Part shown: positions 7,963 through 16,989 of the stretch, in pieces
Layout: every line of letters begins with the position of its first letter
Position numbering within the stretch: the stretch's first letter is position 1
Assembly (NCBI GenBank): GCA_963700895.1
Contig: CAVOZI010000006.1
Span: 62,001-126,000 of the forward strand
Source: Anderseniella sp963700895
Lineage (GTDB): Bacteria; Pseudomonadota; Alphaproteobacteria; Rhizobiales; Aestuariivirgaceae
Length of the DNA: 64,000 bases
Reading direction: 5' to 3'
Notes under the pieces: model-generated
Told to the model about the DNA's origin: nothing
What the model saw: the letters and a program-made list of their open reading frames with translations, nothing else
Databases searched by the model: none
Position numbers and translations under genes: made by a program

Positions 7963-9708
7963 TCAGCCCTCGGGTACGCCGAGTTCCAACAGTTGCCTGC
8001 CAATCCGCTCGAGCACGGCCGGCGAGAACACCATGGCGTCCTTGAACCGCCTGACGGTCATCTCTGGATACGCCTTCATCAGTGCATCGCGTGACCTTTT
8101 TGCCTCTTCGAAGCGCCCGGCGCCCAGCAGCGCCGGGGCAAGATTGCGGTGGATCCAGAACGCATTCGGCCGCTCGTCAAGTGCCCGCAGGAACATGTCT
8201 GCCGCGCCATTGTCATCGCCAGCCACCTGGAAGGCCGAGGCAAGACCGACATAATTGTTGAAGTTCAACGGGTCGAGCGGGCTGAGCCTCAGCGACTTTT
8301 CGAAGTGCACCTGCGCTTCCTGTGGGCGGTCGGCATAGACCGCCAGCCAGCCGAGCCGGCTCCAGGCCCACGCCGAGTTGGGGTCCAGCGCCACCGCCCG
8401 CTGCAGCAGCACCCTCGCCGCACCATAGTTGCGCACGAACGTATGAACCGTGCCAAGCACGGTGAGAATAAGCGGATCATCGGACGACAGGTCCACTGCC
8501 CGCTCGGCCAGCCGCAATGCCTCGGCCTTGCTGGCATCGATGTCCCTGACCCAGTTGTAGACCGATGCTTGCGCATGGCACCAGGCGGCAAGCGCCAGCG
8601 CCAGCGGATAATCCTGCTCCACCTCAAGCGCCTTGTTGAGCAGCTCCAGCCCTTTTGCCGCTTCGTCCTTTTCCAGCGCCCATACATGCTTGAACGCCCG
8701 CATGGCGTAGTCGTAGGCACCGAAGTCCTGTGGCCGCTTGCGTCCGACACGGTCGATCTCGGCCAGCCTGATGGACGGCTGAAGCGCGCCGGCGACCTGT
8801 TCGGTGATACTGTCCTGCAGGTCGAATATGTCGTCCAGCGAACCGTCGTATTTCTTGGCCCAGATGTGCGCGCCCGTCTCGGTCTCTATCAGCTGGACGG
8901 TGATCCGCACCCGTCCGCCGGCGCGCTGAACGCTGCCTTCAAGCACGTATCCAACACCCAGTTCACGGCCAATGTCGCGGACATTGGTTGGCTTGCCCTT
9001 GTAGGCAAATGCCGAGTTGCGGGCGATCACGAAGAACGACTTGATGTGACTCAGCGCAGCAGTCAACGCCTCGACCACACCATCGGCAAAATACTCCTGC
9101 TCAGGGTCGCCCGACATGTTGTCGAACGGCAGCACGGCAACCGACGGCTTGTCCGGCAGGCTCAATGCTTCGCGCTGGGTGAACGTGGTCCTGACGGTGA
9201 CAGCCTCAGCCTGTGCCGCCCGCCACCGCCAAACCCGTACTGGCTGGTCGATGTTCTTGAACCGCTGCTCGCCGATGTCTTCGAACCCGCCTTCGGCCTT
9301 GCCCGCGGCATAGCGGCGGATGTCGTCCGACACCAGGATGCCACCCGGTTCCGCCATCTGCTCCAGCCGCGCGGCGATGTTGACGCCATCGCCATACAGA
9401 TCGTCGCCTTCGATGATCACGTCGCCAAGGTTGATGCCGATCCTGAGACTGATGGGGCTCGCTGCATTCCTGAGGGCGGACTGGATTGCAACGGCTGCCT
9501 GAACCGCCTTCACCGGCGAGGAAAACTCCACCAGCGCGCCGTCGCCCATCAACTTGACAATGCGTCCCCCATGACCCGTCACCACCGGGTCGAATACCTC
9601 GGCGCGGTGCGCCTTGAGCGCAGCCATGGTGCCGGCCTCGTCCCTGGCCATCAGGCCGGAGTATCCAACGACGTCAGCGGCGAGTATGGCTGCGAGCTTG
9701 CGTTCCAA
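7963..9708 (-). CDS. Class III adenylate/guanylate cyclase with TolB-like and TPR regions
   Basis: The 581-residue protein starts at a TTG at 9708 with a GGAGG site 6 bases upstream. Residues 1-165 are a class III cyclase domain with metal-binding Asp residues in AADVVGYSG and LMGDGALVEF and the transition-state Asn/Arg in DGVNIAARLE, so it may be catalytically competent. The middle (about 190-310) contains SVAVLPFDNMSGDPEQEYFADG, the TolB-like segment common in these rhizobial proteins. The C-terminal half has several TPR-like repeats (ALDPNSAWAWSRLGWLA...). It lies convergent with the NAGGN operon. A paralogue begins at 63586. The product nucleotide and the signal are unknown. Confidence 0.9.
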   Translation of the reverse strand: MERKLAAILAADVVGYSGLMARDEAGTMAALKAHRAEVFDPVVTGHGGRIVKLMGDGALVEFSSPVKAVQAAVAIQSALRNAASPISLRIGINLGDVIIEGDDLYGDGVNIAARLEQMAEPGGILVSDDIRRYAAGKAEGGFEDIGEQRFKNIDQPVRVWRWRAAQAEAVTVRTTFTQREALSLPDKPSVAVLPFDNMSGDPEQEYFADGVVEALTAALSHIKSFFVIARNSAFAYKGKPTNVRDIGRELGVGYVLEGSVQRAGGRVRITVQLIETETGAHIWAKKYDGSLDDIFDLQDSITEQVAGALQPSIRLAEIDRVGRKRPQDFGAYDYAMRAFKHVWALEKDEAAKGLELLNKALEVEQDYPLALALAAWCHAQASVYNWVRDIDASKAEALRLAERAVDLSSDDPLILTVLGTVHTFVRNYGAARVLLQRAVALDPNSAWAWSRLGWLAVYADRPQEAQVHFEKSLRLSPLDPLNFNNYVGLASAFQVAGDDNGAADMFLRALDERPNAFWIHRNLAPALLGAGRFEEAKRSRDALMKAYPEMTVRRFKDAMVFSPAVLERIGRQLLELGVPEG

Positions 9709-9890
9709 GTTGAACCTCCGGCAACGGAAGAATATCTGTGTTTGACCGATGAATCCAAGGATAGCTTCACCGGGCAGCAGACCGGACCTTCAAACCGGTG
9801 GAACCGCAAGCCCAGCGCCTGCGTTTTCCCGCCGCCCCCGGCATCCATAACCCCGGCCCGCCACGCCAGAACCGCTAGAACAGGCTTCCC

Positions 9891-10802
9891 ATGTCGTTTC
9901 GTCCCGTGAAAACCACTTCGCTTGCCAAACCGGCCATGGAGGGTGCAGGCGTTCATCTGCACCGTGCCTTCGGCTTTACCGATCCCACCATGTGCGATCC
10001 GTTCCTGATGCTGGACGACTTCCGCAACGACGTGCCCGCGCTCTACCAGAAGGGCTTTCCCTGGCATCCGCATCGGGGCATCGAGACCATCACCTATGTA
10101 CTCGACGGCGAGGTGGAGCATGCAGACAGCCTCGGCAATCGCGGCGTGCTTGGCCCCGGTTCGGTGCAATGGATGACCGCCGGCTCGGGCATCCTCCACC
10201 AGGAAATGCCGCGTGGCAACGCAAACGGCCAGATGCACGGCTTCCAGCTTTGGGCCAACCTGCCCTCGAACCTCAAGATGACGGCCCCTCGCTATCAGGA
10301 CATCGCCGGAAGGGACATCCCCGAAATCATTGATGACGACGGCACAAGGGTGCGCGTCATTGTCGGAGAGTTCTGGGGCAAGCGCGGCCCGGTGGACGGC
10401 ATCGCTGCCAACCCGGTCTATCTCGACGTGACCGTGCCGCCGCTCAAATCGAAGCGCCTGCCGGTGGACACCTACGCATCCGCCTTTGCCTATGTTTTCC
10501 ACGGAGCCGGCAAGTTCGAGTATGCGTCAGCGCCCGAGGGCGTGCGGGTCGAAAAGGAATACCAGGGCGAGGAACTGAACATCCGCGACCTGTCCGGCAA
10601 CCGCACGCTGATCCGTTTCGACACCGGCGACGAGGTGTTCGTGCAGGCAGGCCCTGAAGGCGTCCGCTTCCTGCTCGTCACCGGCAAGCCCATCCGCGAA
10701 CCGGTTGCCTGGCACGGCCCGATTGTCATGAACACCCGCGAAGAGCTGATCCAGGCGATCAACGAGCTCAACAACGGCACCTTCATCAGGCCGGCGCACT
10801 GA
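9891..10802 (+). CDS. Pirin family protein
   Basis: The 303-residue bicupin has the pirin N-terminal signature H-P-H-R-G-I-E-T-I-T-Y (PWHPHRGIETITYVLDGEVEH), the second-strand WMTAGSGILHQEMP, and a C-terminal cupin ending in PIREPVAWHGPIVMNTREE. Pirins bind iron through three His and one Glu in the first cupin; those His residues are visible here. Roles range from quercetin dioxygenase activity to redox-responsive regulation, and the sequence does not decide between them. It is divergent from the cyclase gene across about 180 bases in which I see no clear operator. Confidence 0.93.
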   Translation: MSFRPVKTTSLAKPAMEGAGVHLHRAFGFTDPTMCDPFLMLDDFRNDVPALYQKGFPWHPHRGIETITYVLDGEVEHADSLGNRGVLGPGSVQWMTAGSGILHQEMPRGNANGQMHGFQLWANLPSNLKMTAPRYQDIAGRDIPEIIDDDGTRVRVIVGEFWGKRGPVDGIAANPVYLDVTVPPLKSKRLPVDTYASAFAYVFHGAGKFEYASAPEGVRVEKEYQGEELNIRDLSGNRTLIRFDTGDEVFVQAGPEGVRFLLVTGKPIREPVAWHGPIVMNTREELIQAINELNNGTFIRPAH

Positions 10803-10891
10803 TCGATTCCAATCAGCTGGCGGATCGGCTATCAAGCCTGCACGGCGGGCAAGATGCTGCTGCGCCGGGTTCTCGCGCCGGATATCGGATC

Positions 10892-13279
10892 ATGCGGATT
10901 GTCATTGCCTTTCTCGCGCTGCTGCTGATGAACCTGTCGGTCCTTGCGGCCGATGTCAGCAAGCAGCAGGCACAGATTGAAGGTCTCGCCGGGCGCATTG
11001 CGGCGATCGAGAACTCGATTACCGACAAGGCCGCCGACGATACCGGTCTGCTCAAGCTGCGCATCGAACTCGATTCGTTCTCGAAGTCGCTGATCGATTT
11101 CGGCGTGTCCCTGCGCCCGCGGTTGAACGAGATCAACGCCCGGCTTGCCGAGATCGGCGATCCGCCCAAGGAGGGCGCACCGGCCGAACCTGCTGCGCTG
11201 ACCGCCGAACGCAAATCGCTGCAGGAAGAAAAGGCCCAGAACAATGCCCTCCTCGGCGAGGCCGAGGCCCTGTCGATCCGCGCCAGTCAGGCCATCGACC
11301 GCATCGGCGAGTTGCGCCGCGACCTGTTCACCAACACGCTGCTGAAGCGCACCGACGTGGAAGGGGCGATCAGTTACGACGTGGTTGCCACCTTCGCCCA
11401 CGAACTGGATCGCGCCCGGCAGCAACTCTCATCGCGGCTGCAGTTCATGTATTCGTTCCGCACCACGGAACTGCTGTCCGCACTGGCGCTGTCGCTGCTT
11501 GTCGGGCTGGCCTGCTGGTTCGGCGTGCGGCGCATGTTCGGCGCCATCGGACGCGAAGCCCCCGATGCGCCGGAACAGTCCTATATCAACCGGCTGTCGC
11601 TGGCGTTCTGGTCAACCACCGTGCCATCGCTGGCCATGGCTGCGGCGCTGGCGGTCGCCTACGCTCTGTTCGATTACTTCGGCATCTTCACCCCGCAGAC
11701 CGCGGAACTGACCGAAGCCCTGCTGGTCTCCATCGCGGCGATCTTCTTCATCCAGCGCCTCGTCAACGCCCTGCTCAGCCCGCAGCACCCGGAGCGCCGG
11801 CTTATCATGGTGTCGAACCGGGCAGCGCGAGTGCTGGTAACCTTCCTCATTGCGTTGGCGGTGATCCACGTCGTCGACTATTTCATCGGCCGCAGCAACG
11901 ACGTCTTCTCCGCACCGCTCAACGTCACCGTCGCCAAGAGCCTCATCTCGTCCCTGCTGATCTCGGTGGTGCTGGTAATGATCGCGCTGGTGAAACCGTT
12001 CGATGATGCCGCCAGTGGCCGCGCCTACGGCTGGCCGGGCTGGATACGGATGCCCTTGCTGCTGATCGCCATGTTCATCATCGCCTCGGCGGTGTCAGGC
12101 TATATCGGTCTTGCCCGGTTTGCTGCCGCCCAGGTCGTGGTTACCGGCGCCATCCTCGCCACCATGTTCATCGGCGTGCAGTCCGGCCAGGTGCTGGCAG
12201 CCGAAGGCGCCTTTCCGCATTCGGCCATCGGCTCGCGCATCAAGCAGAAGTTCTCGCTGTCAGACACCGCACTGGACCAGCTGGGGCTGGTGCTCAGCTT
12301 CCTGGTCTATGCGCTGGTGTTCATCATCGGCCTGCCGCTGATCCTGCTGCAGTGGGGCTTCAACCAGCTGGACATCCAGAGCTGGCTCTATCGCATCCTC
12401 ACCGACATCCGCATCGGCAACATCTCCATTTCGCTGATCGGCATACTGTTCGGCATGGTCGTGTTCGTGGTCGGCTTCCTGGCCACCCGCCGCTTCCAGC
12501 GCTGGCTCGACGGCACCGTGATGGCGCGCAGCCGGGTGGACCCCGGGGTGCGCAACTCTATCCGCACCATCGTCGGCTACACCGGCATCGCGCTGGCCGC
12601 CGTCATCGGGTTGTCGGCGGCGGGCTTCGACCTCTCCAGCCTGGCCATCATCGCCGGCGCCCTGTCCCTCGGCATCGGCTTTGGCCTGCAGAACATCGTG
12701 TCGAACTTCGTCTCGGGCCTGATCCTGCTGGCAGAACGGCCATTCAAGGTGGGCGACTGGATCGTTGCCGGCAACACGGCGGGCTTCGTGCGCAAGATCT
12801 CGGTGCGCGCCACCGAGATCGAGACCTTCCAGAGCCAGACCATCATCCTGCCGAACTCGGAACTGATCAACTCCGCCGTCGGCAACTGGCATCACCGCAA
12901 TCATCGCGGCCGCATCGAGATACCGGTCGGCGTCGCCTATGGCGTCAAGCCGCGCCGGGTGCACGAGTTGCTGCTGAACGTCGCCAGCAATGAACCACGC
13001 GTACTTAAGTCGCCACCGCCGACGGTGGTGTTCCGCGGCTTCGGCGACAGTGCGCTCGACTTTGAACTGCGCTGCCACGTACCGGAGGTGCTGGACGGGC
13101 TGGAGGTCGCGACCAACCTGCGTTACGAGATCGTCGAGGCATTCGAGAGGGAAAACATCCCGATCCCGTTCCCGCAGCGTGACGTCAACCTGAAGATCGA
13201 GGACATCGAGAAGCTCGCCGACGCCATCGAGGCCGCGAGAACCCGCAAGGGCCGCACCCGTCCCGCGGCAAAAACCTGA
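10892..13279 (+). CDS. Large mechanosensitive channel, MscS family with DUF3772-type N-terminus
   Basis: The 795-residue inner-membrane protein has an N-terminal signal sequence (MRIVIAFLALLLMNLSVLAA), a periplasmic coiled-coil region to about residue 185 rich in Glu/Leu (DUF3772-like), about ten hydrophobic segments from 190 to 600, and a C-terminal MscS core. The core shows the pore helix region (LSLGIGFGLQNIVSNFVSGLI) and the beta domain with ERPFKVGDWI and TIILPNSELIN. It opens under membrane tension to release solutes on hypo-osmotic shock. Nearness to the NAGGN operon suggests, by inference only, a shared osmotic role. Confidence 0.93.
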   Translation: MRIVIAFLALLLMNLSVLAADVSKQQAQIEGLAGRIAAIENSITDKAADDTGLLKLRIELDSFSKSLIDFGVSLRPRLNEINARLAEIGDPPKEGAPAEPAALTAERKSLQEEKAQNNALLGEAEALSIRASQAIDRIGELRRDLFTNTLLKRTDVEGAISYDVVATFAHELDRARQQLSSRLQFMYSFRTTELLSALALSLLVGLACWFGVRRMFGAIGREAPDAPEQSYINRLSLAFWSTTVPSLAMAAALAVAYALFDYFGIFTPQTAELTEALLVSIAAIFFIQRLVNALLSPQHPERRLIMVSNRAARVLVTFLIALAVIHVVDYFIGRSNDVFSAPLNVTVAKSLISSLLISVVLVMIALVKPFDDAASGRAYGWPGWIRMPLLLIAMFIIASAVSGYIGLARFAAAQVVVTGAILATMFIGVQSGQVLAAEGAFPHSAIGSRIKQKFSLSDTALDQLGLVLSFLVYALVFIIGLPLILLQWGFNQLDIQSWLYRILTDIRIGNISISLIGILFGMVVFVVGFLATRRFQRWLDGTVMARSRVDPGVRNSIRTIVGYTGIALAAVIGLSAAGFDLSSLAIIAGALSLGIGFGLQNIVSNFVSGLILLAERPFKVGDWIVAGNTAGFVRKISVRATEIETFQSQTIILPNSELINSAVGNWHHRNHRGRIEIPVGVAYGVKPRRVHELLLNVASNEPRVLKSPPPTVVFRGFGDSALDFELRCHVPEVLDGLEVATNLRYEIVEAFERENIPIPFPQRDVNLKIEDIEKLADAIEAARTRKGRTRPAAKT

Positions 13280-13342
13280 CTTTCGCCGTTCATGTGCCAT
13301 TCAGCTTGAATCTGCGAAAATATGTCATCAGATAACACGCAT

Positions 13343-13363
13343 AGGGCGGCCGGTTGCCGCCCT
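13343..13363 (+). terminator. GC-rich hairpin between the MscS gene and the small exported-protein gene
   Basis: A perfect 8-bp stem (AGGGCGGC / GCCGCCCT) with a 5-base loop lies 63 bases after the channel stop and 17 bases before the next start. No T run follows. It could end the channel transcript or structure the leader of the small gene. Confidence 0.5.
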
Positions 13364-13380
13364 GCAGGGAAAAGAAGCAG

Positions 13381-13644
13381 ATGAAGTCCGTTGTATATGC
13401 AATCGCCGCCCTCGCCCTCAGCGCAGGTCTTGCCCACGCCGCCACCATCACCAACAAGGACGGCGCGGCCATCATGGTCACCATCACCGAAGGCGGCCAG
13501 CAGTCGGAGGTCGGCATCGGCCCCGGCCAGAGCGTCAGCGTTTGCGCCGGCGGCTGCTTCGTCACCATGCCCAATGGCGACCGTGAAGCCCTGTCGGGCG
13601 GTGAAACCGTCGAGATTTCCGGCGGCAAGGCCAGCATCAAGTAA
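13381..13644 (+). CDS. Small exported protein of unknown function
   Basis: The start at 13381 follows a GGGAAAAGAAG site and gives 87 residues beginning with a clear signal peptide (MKSVVYAIAALALSAGLAHA, cleavage after AHA). The mature part is about 67 residues and is predicted to be all beta strand (TITNKDGAAIMVTITEGG...). It has two nearby cysteines (VCAGGC), possibly a disulfide or a metal site. I do not recognise a named family. It is convergent with the HAD gene, with 15 bases between the stops. Confidence 0.7.
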   Translation: MKSVVYAIAALALSAGLAHAATITNKDGAAIMVTITEGGQQSEVGIGPGQSVSVCAGGCFVTMPNGDREALSGGETVEISGGKASIK

Positions 13645-13659
13645 CCGCCGGGCAAGGGC

Positions 13660-14343
13660 CTAGCTGACCGCCGCAGGCAGCTGTTCGAGGCTGTCCAGCA
13701 GCATGTCGGGCCGGCCCGGGATATTGTCGTCCGGCAGGCCGAACCGGTTGATCCGCGCCACCTGGAAGCCGAACGACTTGGCGGCCTGCGCATCCCAGGT
13801 ATTGGCTGAAACAAAGCAGATTTCCGACGCATCGCCCACGCCTGTGCGGTCCACCGCCAGCTGGTAGACTTTGGGGTCCGGCTTGTAGATGCCCACGTCC
13901 TCGATCGACAGCACATGGTCCAGATGCGCTTCGAGCCCGGCCGAAGCCACTGCGGCTGACAACATGTCCGGTGAACCGTTGGACAGGATGGCAGTGGCAA
14001 ACCCTGCAGCCTTCAATGCCTTCAGGCAGGCAACCGCATCCGGATACGCCTCCAGGTGCAGGTAAAGCTGCATCAGCTCATCGCGCAAACCTTCGTCTCC
14101 AATGCCGTGCGCAGCCAGCGCATAGTCGAGCGCCTCGCCCGTCACCTGCCAGAACGGCGCGTGCGCCTGCATCAGCGAGCGCAGCCAGGTATATTCCAGC
14201 TGCTTTGTCCGCCACAGCCTCGACACCTGGTCCGCCTGTGGCCCGATCCGTCCCGCCTTGGCGGCCACTGGCGCATGCACGTTGAACAGCGTGCCATAGG
14301 CATCGAACACGCAGGCGCGCACCCCGTTCATTTTCCCGCTCAT
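13660..14343 (-). CDS. Haloacid dehalogenase, type II (HAD superfamily)
   Basis: The 227-residue protein has the HAD nucleophile Asp14 in VFDAYGTLF, motif II in AILSNGS, the conserved Lys in YKPDPKVYQ and the acidic motif region VSANTWDAQAAKSFG. This combination and length fit L-2-haloacid dehalogenases, which hydrolyse 2-haloalkanoates to 2-hydroxyalkanoates; some members act on other substrates. An alternative start at MNGVRAC would shorten it by four residues. It is divergent from the nitrile hydratase operon, with about 88 bases between starts. Confidence 0.85.
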   Translation of the reverse strand: MSGKMNGVRACVFDAYGTLFNVHAPVAAKAGRIGPQADQVSRLWRTKQLEYTWLRSLMQAHAPFWQVTGEALDYALAAHGIGDEGLRDELMQLYLHLEAYPDAVACLKALKAAGFATAILSNGSPDMLSAAVASAGLEAHLDHVLSIEDVGIYKPDPKVYQLAVDRTGVGDASEICFVSANTWDAQAAKSFGFQVARINRFGLPDDNIPGRPDMLLDSLEQLPAAVS

Positions 14344-14431
14344 CCTGTGAAACCTCGTGAGATTGTGAGTTGTTTGCGCAAGTCTCTACCGGCACTATGC
14401 CCGCAACGCAGCACAGGAGAAAACCCGCTTC

Positions 14432-15100
14432 ATGGGCCACGACCATCACGATCACGGCACCGGCCATCATCACCACGATCATGACCATGACCATGAACAT
14501 GAACATTCGGAACTTTCGGAAACGGCGTTGCGCGTGCGTGCGCTCGAAAGCCTGCTCGTGGAAAAGGGCTACGTTGATCCGGCCGCGCTGGACGAACTGG
14601 TCGAGACCTATGAAACCCGCGTCGGACCGAGGAACGGCGCGCAGGTGGTGGCGAAAGCCTGGGCCAACCCCGGCTACATGGACTGGCTACGGAACGACGC
14701 CACCGCCGCCATTGCAGACCTCGGCTTCATCGGCCGCCAGGGCGAGCACATGGTGGCGCTGGAGAACACGCCGGATACCCACAACATGGTCGTGTGCACG
14801 CTGTGCTCCTGTTACCCGTGGCCGGTGCTGGGCCTGCCGCCCGTGTGGTACAAGTCGCCGCCTTACCGCTCGCGCGCCGTGGCCGACCCGCGCGGCGTGC
14901 TGGAGGAGTTCGGCGTCTATCTGCCAGAGACGACATCGGTGCGGGTGTGGGATTCAACCGCCGAAGTGCGCTACCTCGTGATACCGCAACGGCCAAAGGG
15001 CACAGACGGATGGAGTGAGGAAGACCTTGCAAGCCTGGTCACCCGTAATTCGATGATCGGCACCGGCCTTGCACTTGACCCGGCGAAGGTGAAATCATGA
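14432..15100 (+). CDS. nthA: Nitrile hydratase alpha subunit, cobalt type, with His-rich N-terminus
   Basis: The 222-residue protein carries the metal-claw motif C-T-L-C-S-C at residues 122-127. Thr at the second position is the hallmark of the cobalt (non-corrin) enzymes; iron enzymes have Ser. The first about 28 residues alternate His and Asp (HDHHDHGTG, HHHHDHDHDHEHEH), an extension absent from well-known alpha subunits and likely able to bind Co or Ni. The enzyme converts nitriles to amides in the cytoplasm with the beta subunit, whose start overlaps this stop by 4 bases. A dedicated activator follows, as expected for cobalt loading. Confidence 0.95.
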   Translation: MGHDHHDHGTGHHHHDHDHDHEHEHSELSETALRVRALESLLVEKGYVDPAALDELVETYETRVGPRNGAQVVAKAWANPGYMDWLRNDATAAIADLGFIGRQGEHMVALENTPDTHNMVVCTLCSCYPWPVLGLPPVWYKSPPYRSRAVADPRGVLEEFGVYLPETTSVRVWDSTAEVRYLVIPQRPKGTDGWSEEDLASLVTRNSMIGTGLALDPAKVKS

Positions 15101-15762
15101 ACGGCGCGCAAGACCTTGGCGGCCAACACGGCTTCGGCCCCATCGAACATGATGAGGACCATGAAGCGGTATTTCATCACGAGTGGGAGAAGCGTGCCTT
15201 CGCCATGACGCTGGCAATGGGTTTTCTAGGCCAGTGGAACATCGACAAGGCGCGCCATGCCCGCGAGAGCCTGCCGCCGGCGAAATACCTCGCGTCCAGC
15301 TATTACCAGATCTGGACCGAAGGGCTGATCAGGCTGATGCTCGATGCGGGCCTCGTGGTGCCGGGCGAAGTGCACGTCGGCCACAAGGAGGTCACCCCCC
15401 GCGACCTGCACCGTGAACCTGTCCGTGCGCACGAGGTTGCGGCCATTCTCTCCAGGGGTGGCCCGTCCAGCCGGGAGATCGCAGATGCACCGAAGTTCGC
15501 CGTTGGCGACCGCGTTGCCGCCATCCGCATGAACCCGACCCATCACACCCGCCTGCCCCGCTATCTGCGCGGCTGCACTGGCGAGATCTTGCTGCACCAT
15601 GGCGGCCACGTGTTTCCGGACAGCAACGCCCATGGCAAGGGCGAAAGCCCCCAGCACCTCTACACCGTGCGCTTTGCCGCCCGCGACGTCTGGGGAGAAC
15701 ACGCCAATCCCCTCGACTTCGTTCACGCCGACCTCTGGGAGAGCTACCTTGCCGCTGCCTGA
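15097..15762 (+). CDS. nthB: Nitrile hydratase beta subunit
   Basis: The 221-residue protein begins MNGAQDLGGQHGFGPI, the family signature, and has the C-terminal SH3-like barrel (FAVGDRVAAIRMNPTHHTRLPRY...CTGEILLHHGGHVFPDSNAHG). Together with the alpha subunit it forms the active site for nitrile hydration. ATGA overlap with the alpha gene and a 14-base overlap with the activator gene indicate translational coupling. The length is normal for the family. Confidence 0.95.
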   Translation: MNGAQDLGGQHGFGPIEHDEDHEAVFHHEWEKRAFAMTLAMGFLGQWNIDKARHARESLPPAKYLASSYYQIWTEGLIRLMLDAGLVVPGEVHVGHKEVTPRDLHREPVRAHEVAAILSRGGPSSREIADAPKFAVGDRVAAIRMNPTHHTRLPRYLRGCTGEILLHHGGHVFPDSNAHGKGESPQHLYTVRFAARDVWGEHANPLDFVHADLWESYLAAA

Positions 15763-16120
15763 CGACCTGAAGCGGCTGCCGGGCCTGACGCTCGACGCCG
15801 TCGACGAACCGGTATTTGCCGAACCGTGGCAGGCCCAGGCCTTTGCCATGACGGTGAAGCTCAATGAACAGGGTCTGTTCACCTGGACCGAATGGGCCGA
15901 AGTGTTCGGCGCCGAGATCGCCACCGTCGGGCCAGACGATGCGGCGGAAAACTATTACAGCCACTGGCTGGCGGCGCTGGAGAAGATCGTCGAGGCAAAG
16001 GGTGCCATGAGCCGCGCCGAACGGCTGGAGCGCAAGGACGCCTGGGATCGGGCAGCCCGGGCAACGCCGCACGGCCAGCCCGTCGAACTGGGCGCAGAAC
16101 TCAAGGGGCACTCCCATTGA
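15749..16120 (+). CDS. Nitrile hydratase activator (accessory) protein
   Basis: I start it at the TTG at 15749, which overlaps the end of nthB and has GGGAGAG about 6 bases upstream; the ATG at 15599 lies deep in nthB. The 123 residues contain DEPVFAEPWQAQAFAMTVKLNEQGLFTWTEWAEVFGAEI and ENYYSHWLAALEKIV. These resemble the N-terminal half of beta subunits and are typical of the small activator that delivers cobalt to the alpha subunit by subunit swapping. It directly precedes the metallophosphoesterase-like gene, with overlapping stop and start. Confidence 0.88.
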   Translation: MPLPDDLKRLPGLTLDAVDEPVFAEPWQAQAFAMTVKLNEQGLFTWTEWAEVFGAEIATVGPDDAAENYYSHWLAALEKIVEAKGAMSRAERLERKDAWDRAARATPHGQPVELGAELKGHSH

Positions 16121-16983
16121 CGACCGTTGATCTCGGCACTTTCGATGCGCCCGTTCTGGTCTGCGGCGGTGCCTATGGCAACCTGCAGGCACTTGAGGCG
16201 CTGACTGCGTTCCAGTCGGCAACCGGCATCCCGGACACCCACGTCATCCACACCGGCGACGCGGTCGCCTACTGCGCGGACACCGAAGCCGTGACCCGGT
16301 TGATCGCCTCGCGTGGCTGGCACGCCATCAAGGGCAACGTGGAAGAGCAGATCGCAGCCGGCGCTCAGGACTGTGGCTGCGGGTTCGAAGAAGGCTCTGC
16401 CTGCGACGTCGCCTCGGCGCGCTGGTATGCCCATGCTGTCGCCACGCTGTCGCCGGCAAGCAAGGCGTGGATGGCCTCCTTGCCGTCTCACCTGACCTTC
16501 GAGATGTCCGGCCTTTGCGCCCGGGTTGTCCATGGCTCAGTCAACCAGACCAACCGATTCATGTGGGCATCACTGCCGGAGGCGGAGTTCGCCGGCGAAC
16601 TGGATGCATCTGCCGCAGACCTGGTGATTGCCGGTCACACCGGCATTCCCTTCACCCGCTTCATCGGCGAACGTTGCTGGCACAATTCCGGCGCGCTCGG
16701 CATGCCCGCCAATGACAGCACGCGGCGGGTGTGGGTGTCGGTACTGACGCCGTCACCGTCCGGCATCACCATCAGCCACCATGCGCTGAAAGCCGATGCG
16801 GAGACTGCCGCCGCAGCCATCCGCCGGGATAGCCTGCCGGCCGGATATGCAGATGGTCTGGAGACTGGCCTTTGGCCTTCGCTGGATATTCTGCCGAAGA
16901 CCGAGCGGTCGGCGACGGGCCAGTCACTTCGCCTCGATGGTGCAAGTTTCAGCCTTGCGCGCCAGGTCATCGCGGCGGAGTAA
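16117..16983 (+). CDS. Metallophosphoesterase-like protein coupled to nitrile hydratase
   Basis: The start is a TTG at 16117 overlapping the activator stop (TTGA), with AAGGGGC upstream; the product is about 288 residues. Calcineurin-like motifs are recognisable: GDAVAYC (motif II), GNVEEQI (motif III, usually GNHD/E), VVHGS (motif IV) and AGHTGIPF (motif V). Motif I, normally D-x-H, reads GGAYGN, so the Asp and His that bind the first metal are absent. A Cys cluster (DCGCGFEEGSAC) follows motif III. Operon position suggests a role in enzyme maturation or in nitrile/amide metabolism, but none is established. It could be a substrate-binding or regulatory pseudo-enzyme. Confidence 0.8.
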   Translation: MTTVDLGTFDAPVLVCGGAYGNLQALEALTAFQSATGIPDTHVIHTGDAVAYCADTEAVTRLIASRGWHAIKGNVEEQIAAGAQDCGCGFEEGSACDVASARWYAHAVATLSPASKAWMASLPSHLTFEMSGLCARVVHGSVNQTNRFMWASLPEAEFAGELDASAADLVIAGHTGIPFTRFIGERCWHNSGALGMPANDSTRRVWVSVLTPSPSGITISHHALKADAETAAAAIRRDSLPAGYADGLETGLWPSLDILPKTERSATGQSLRLDGASFSLARQVIAAE

Positions 16984-16989
16984 GTCCGC

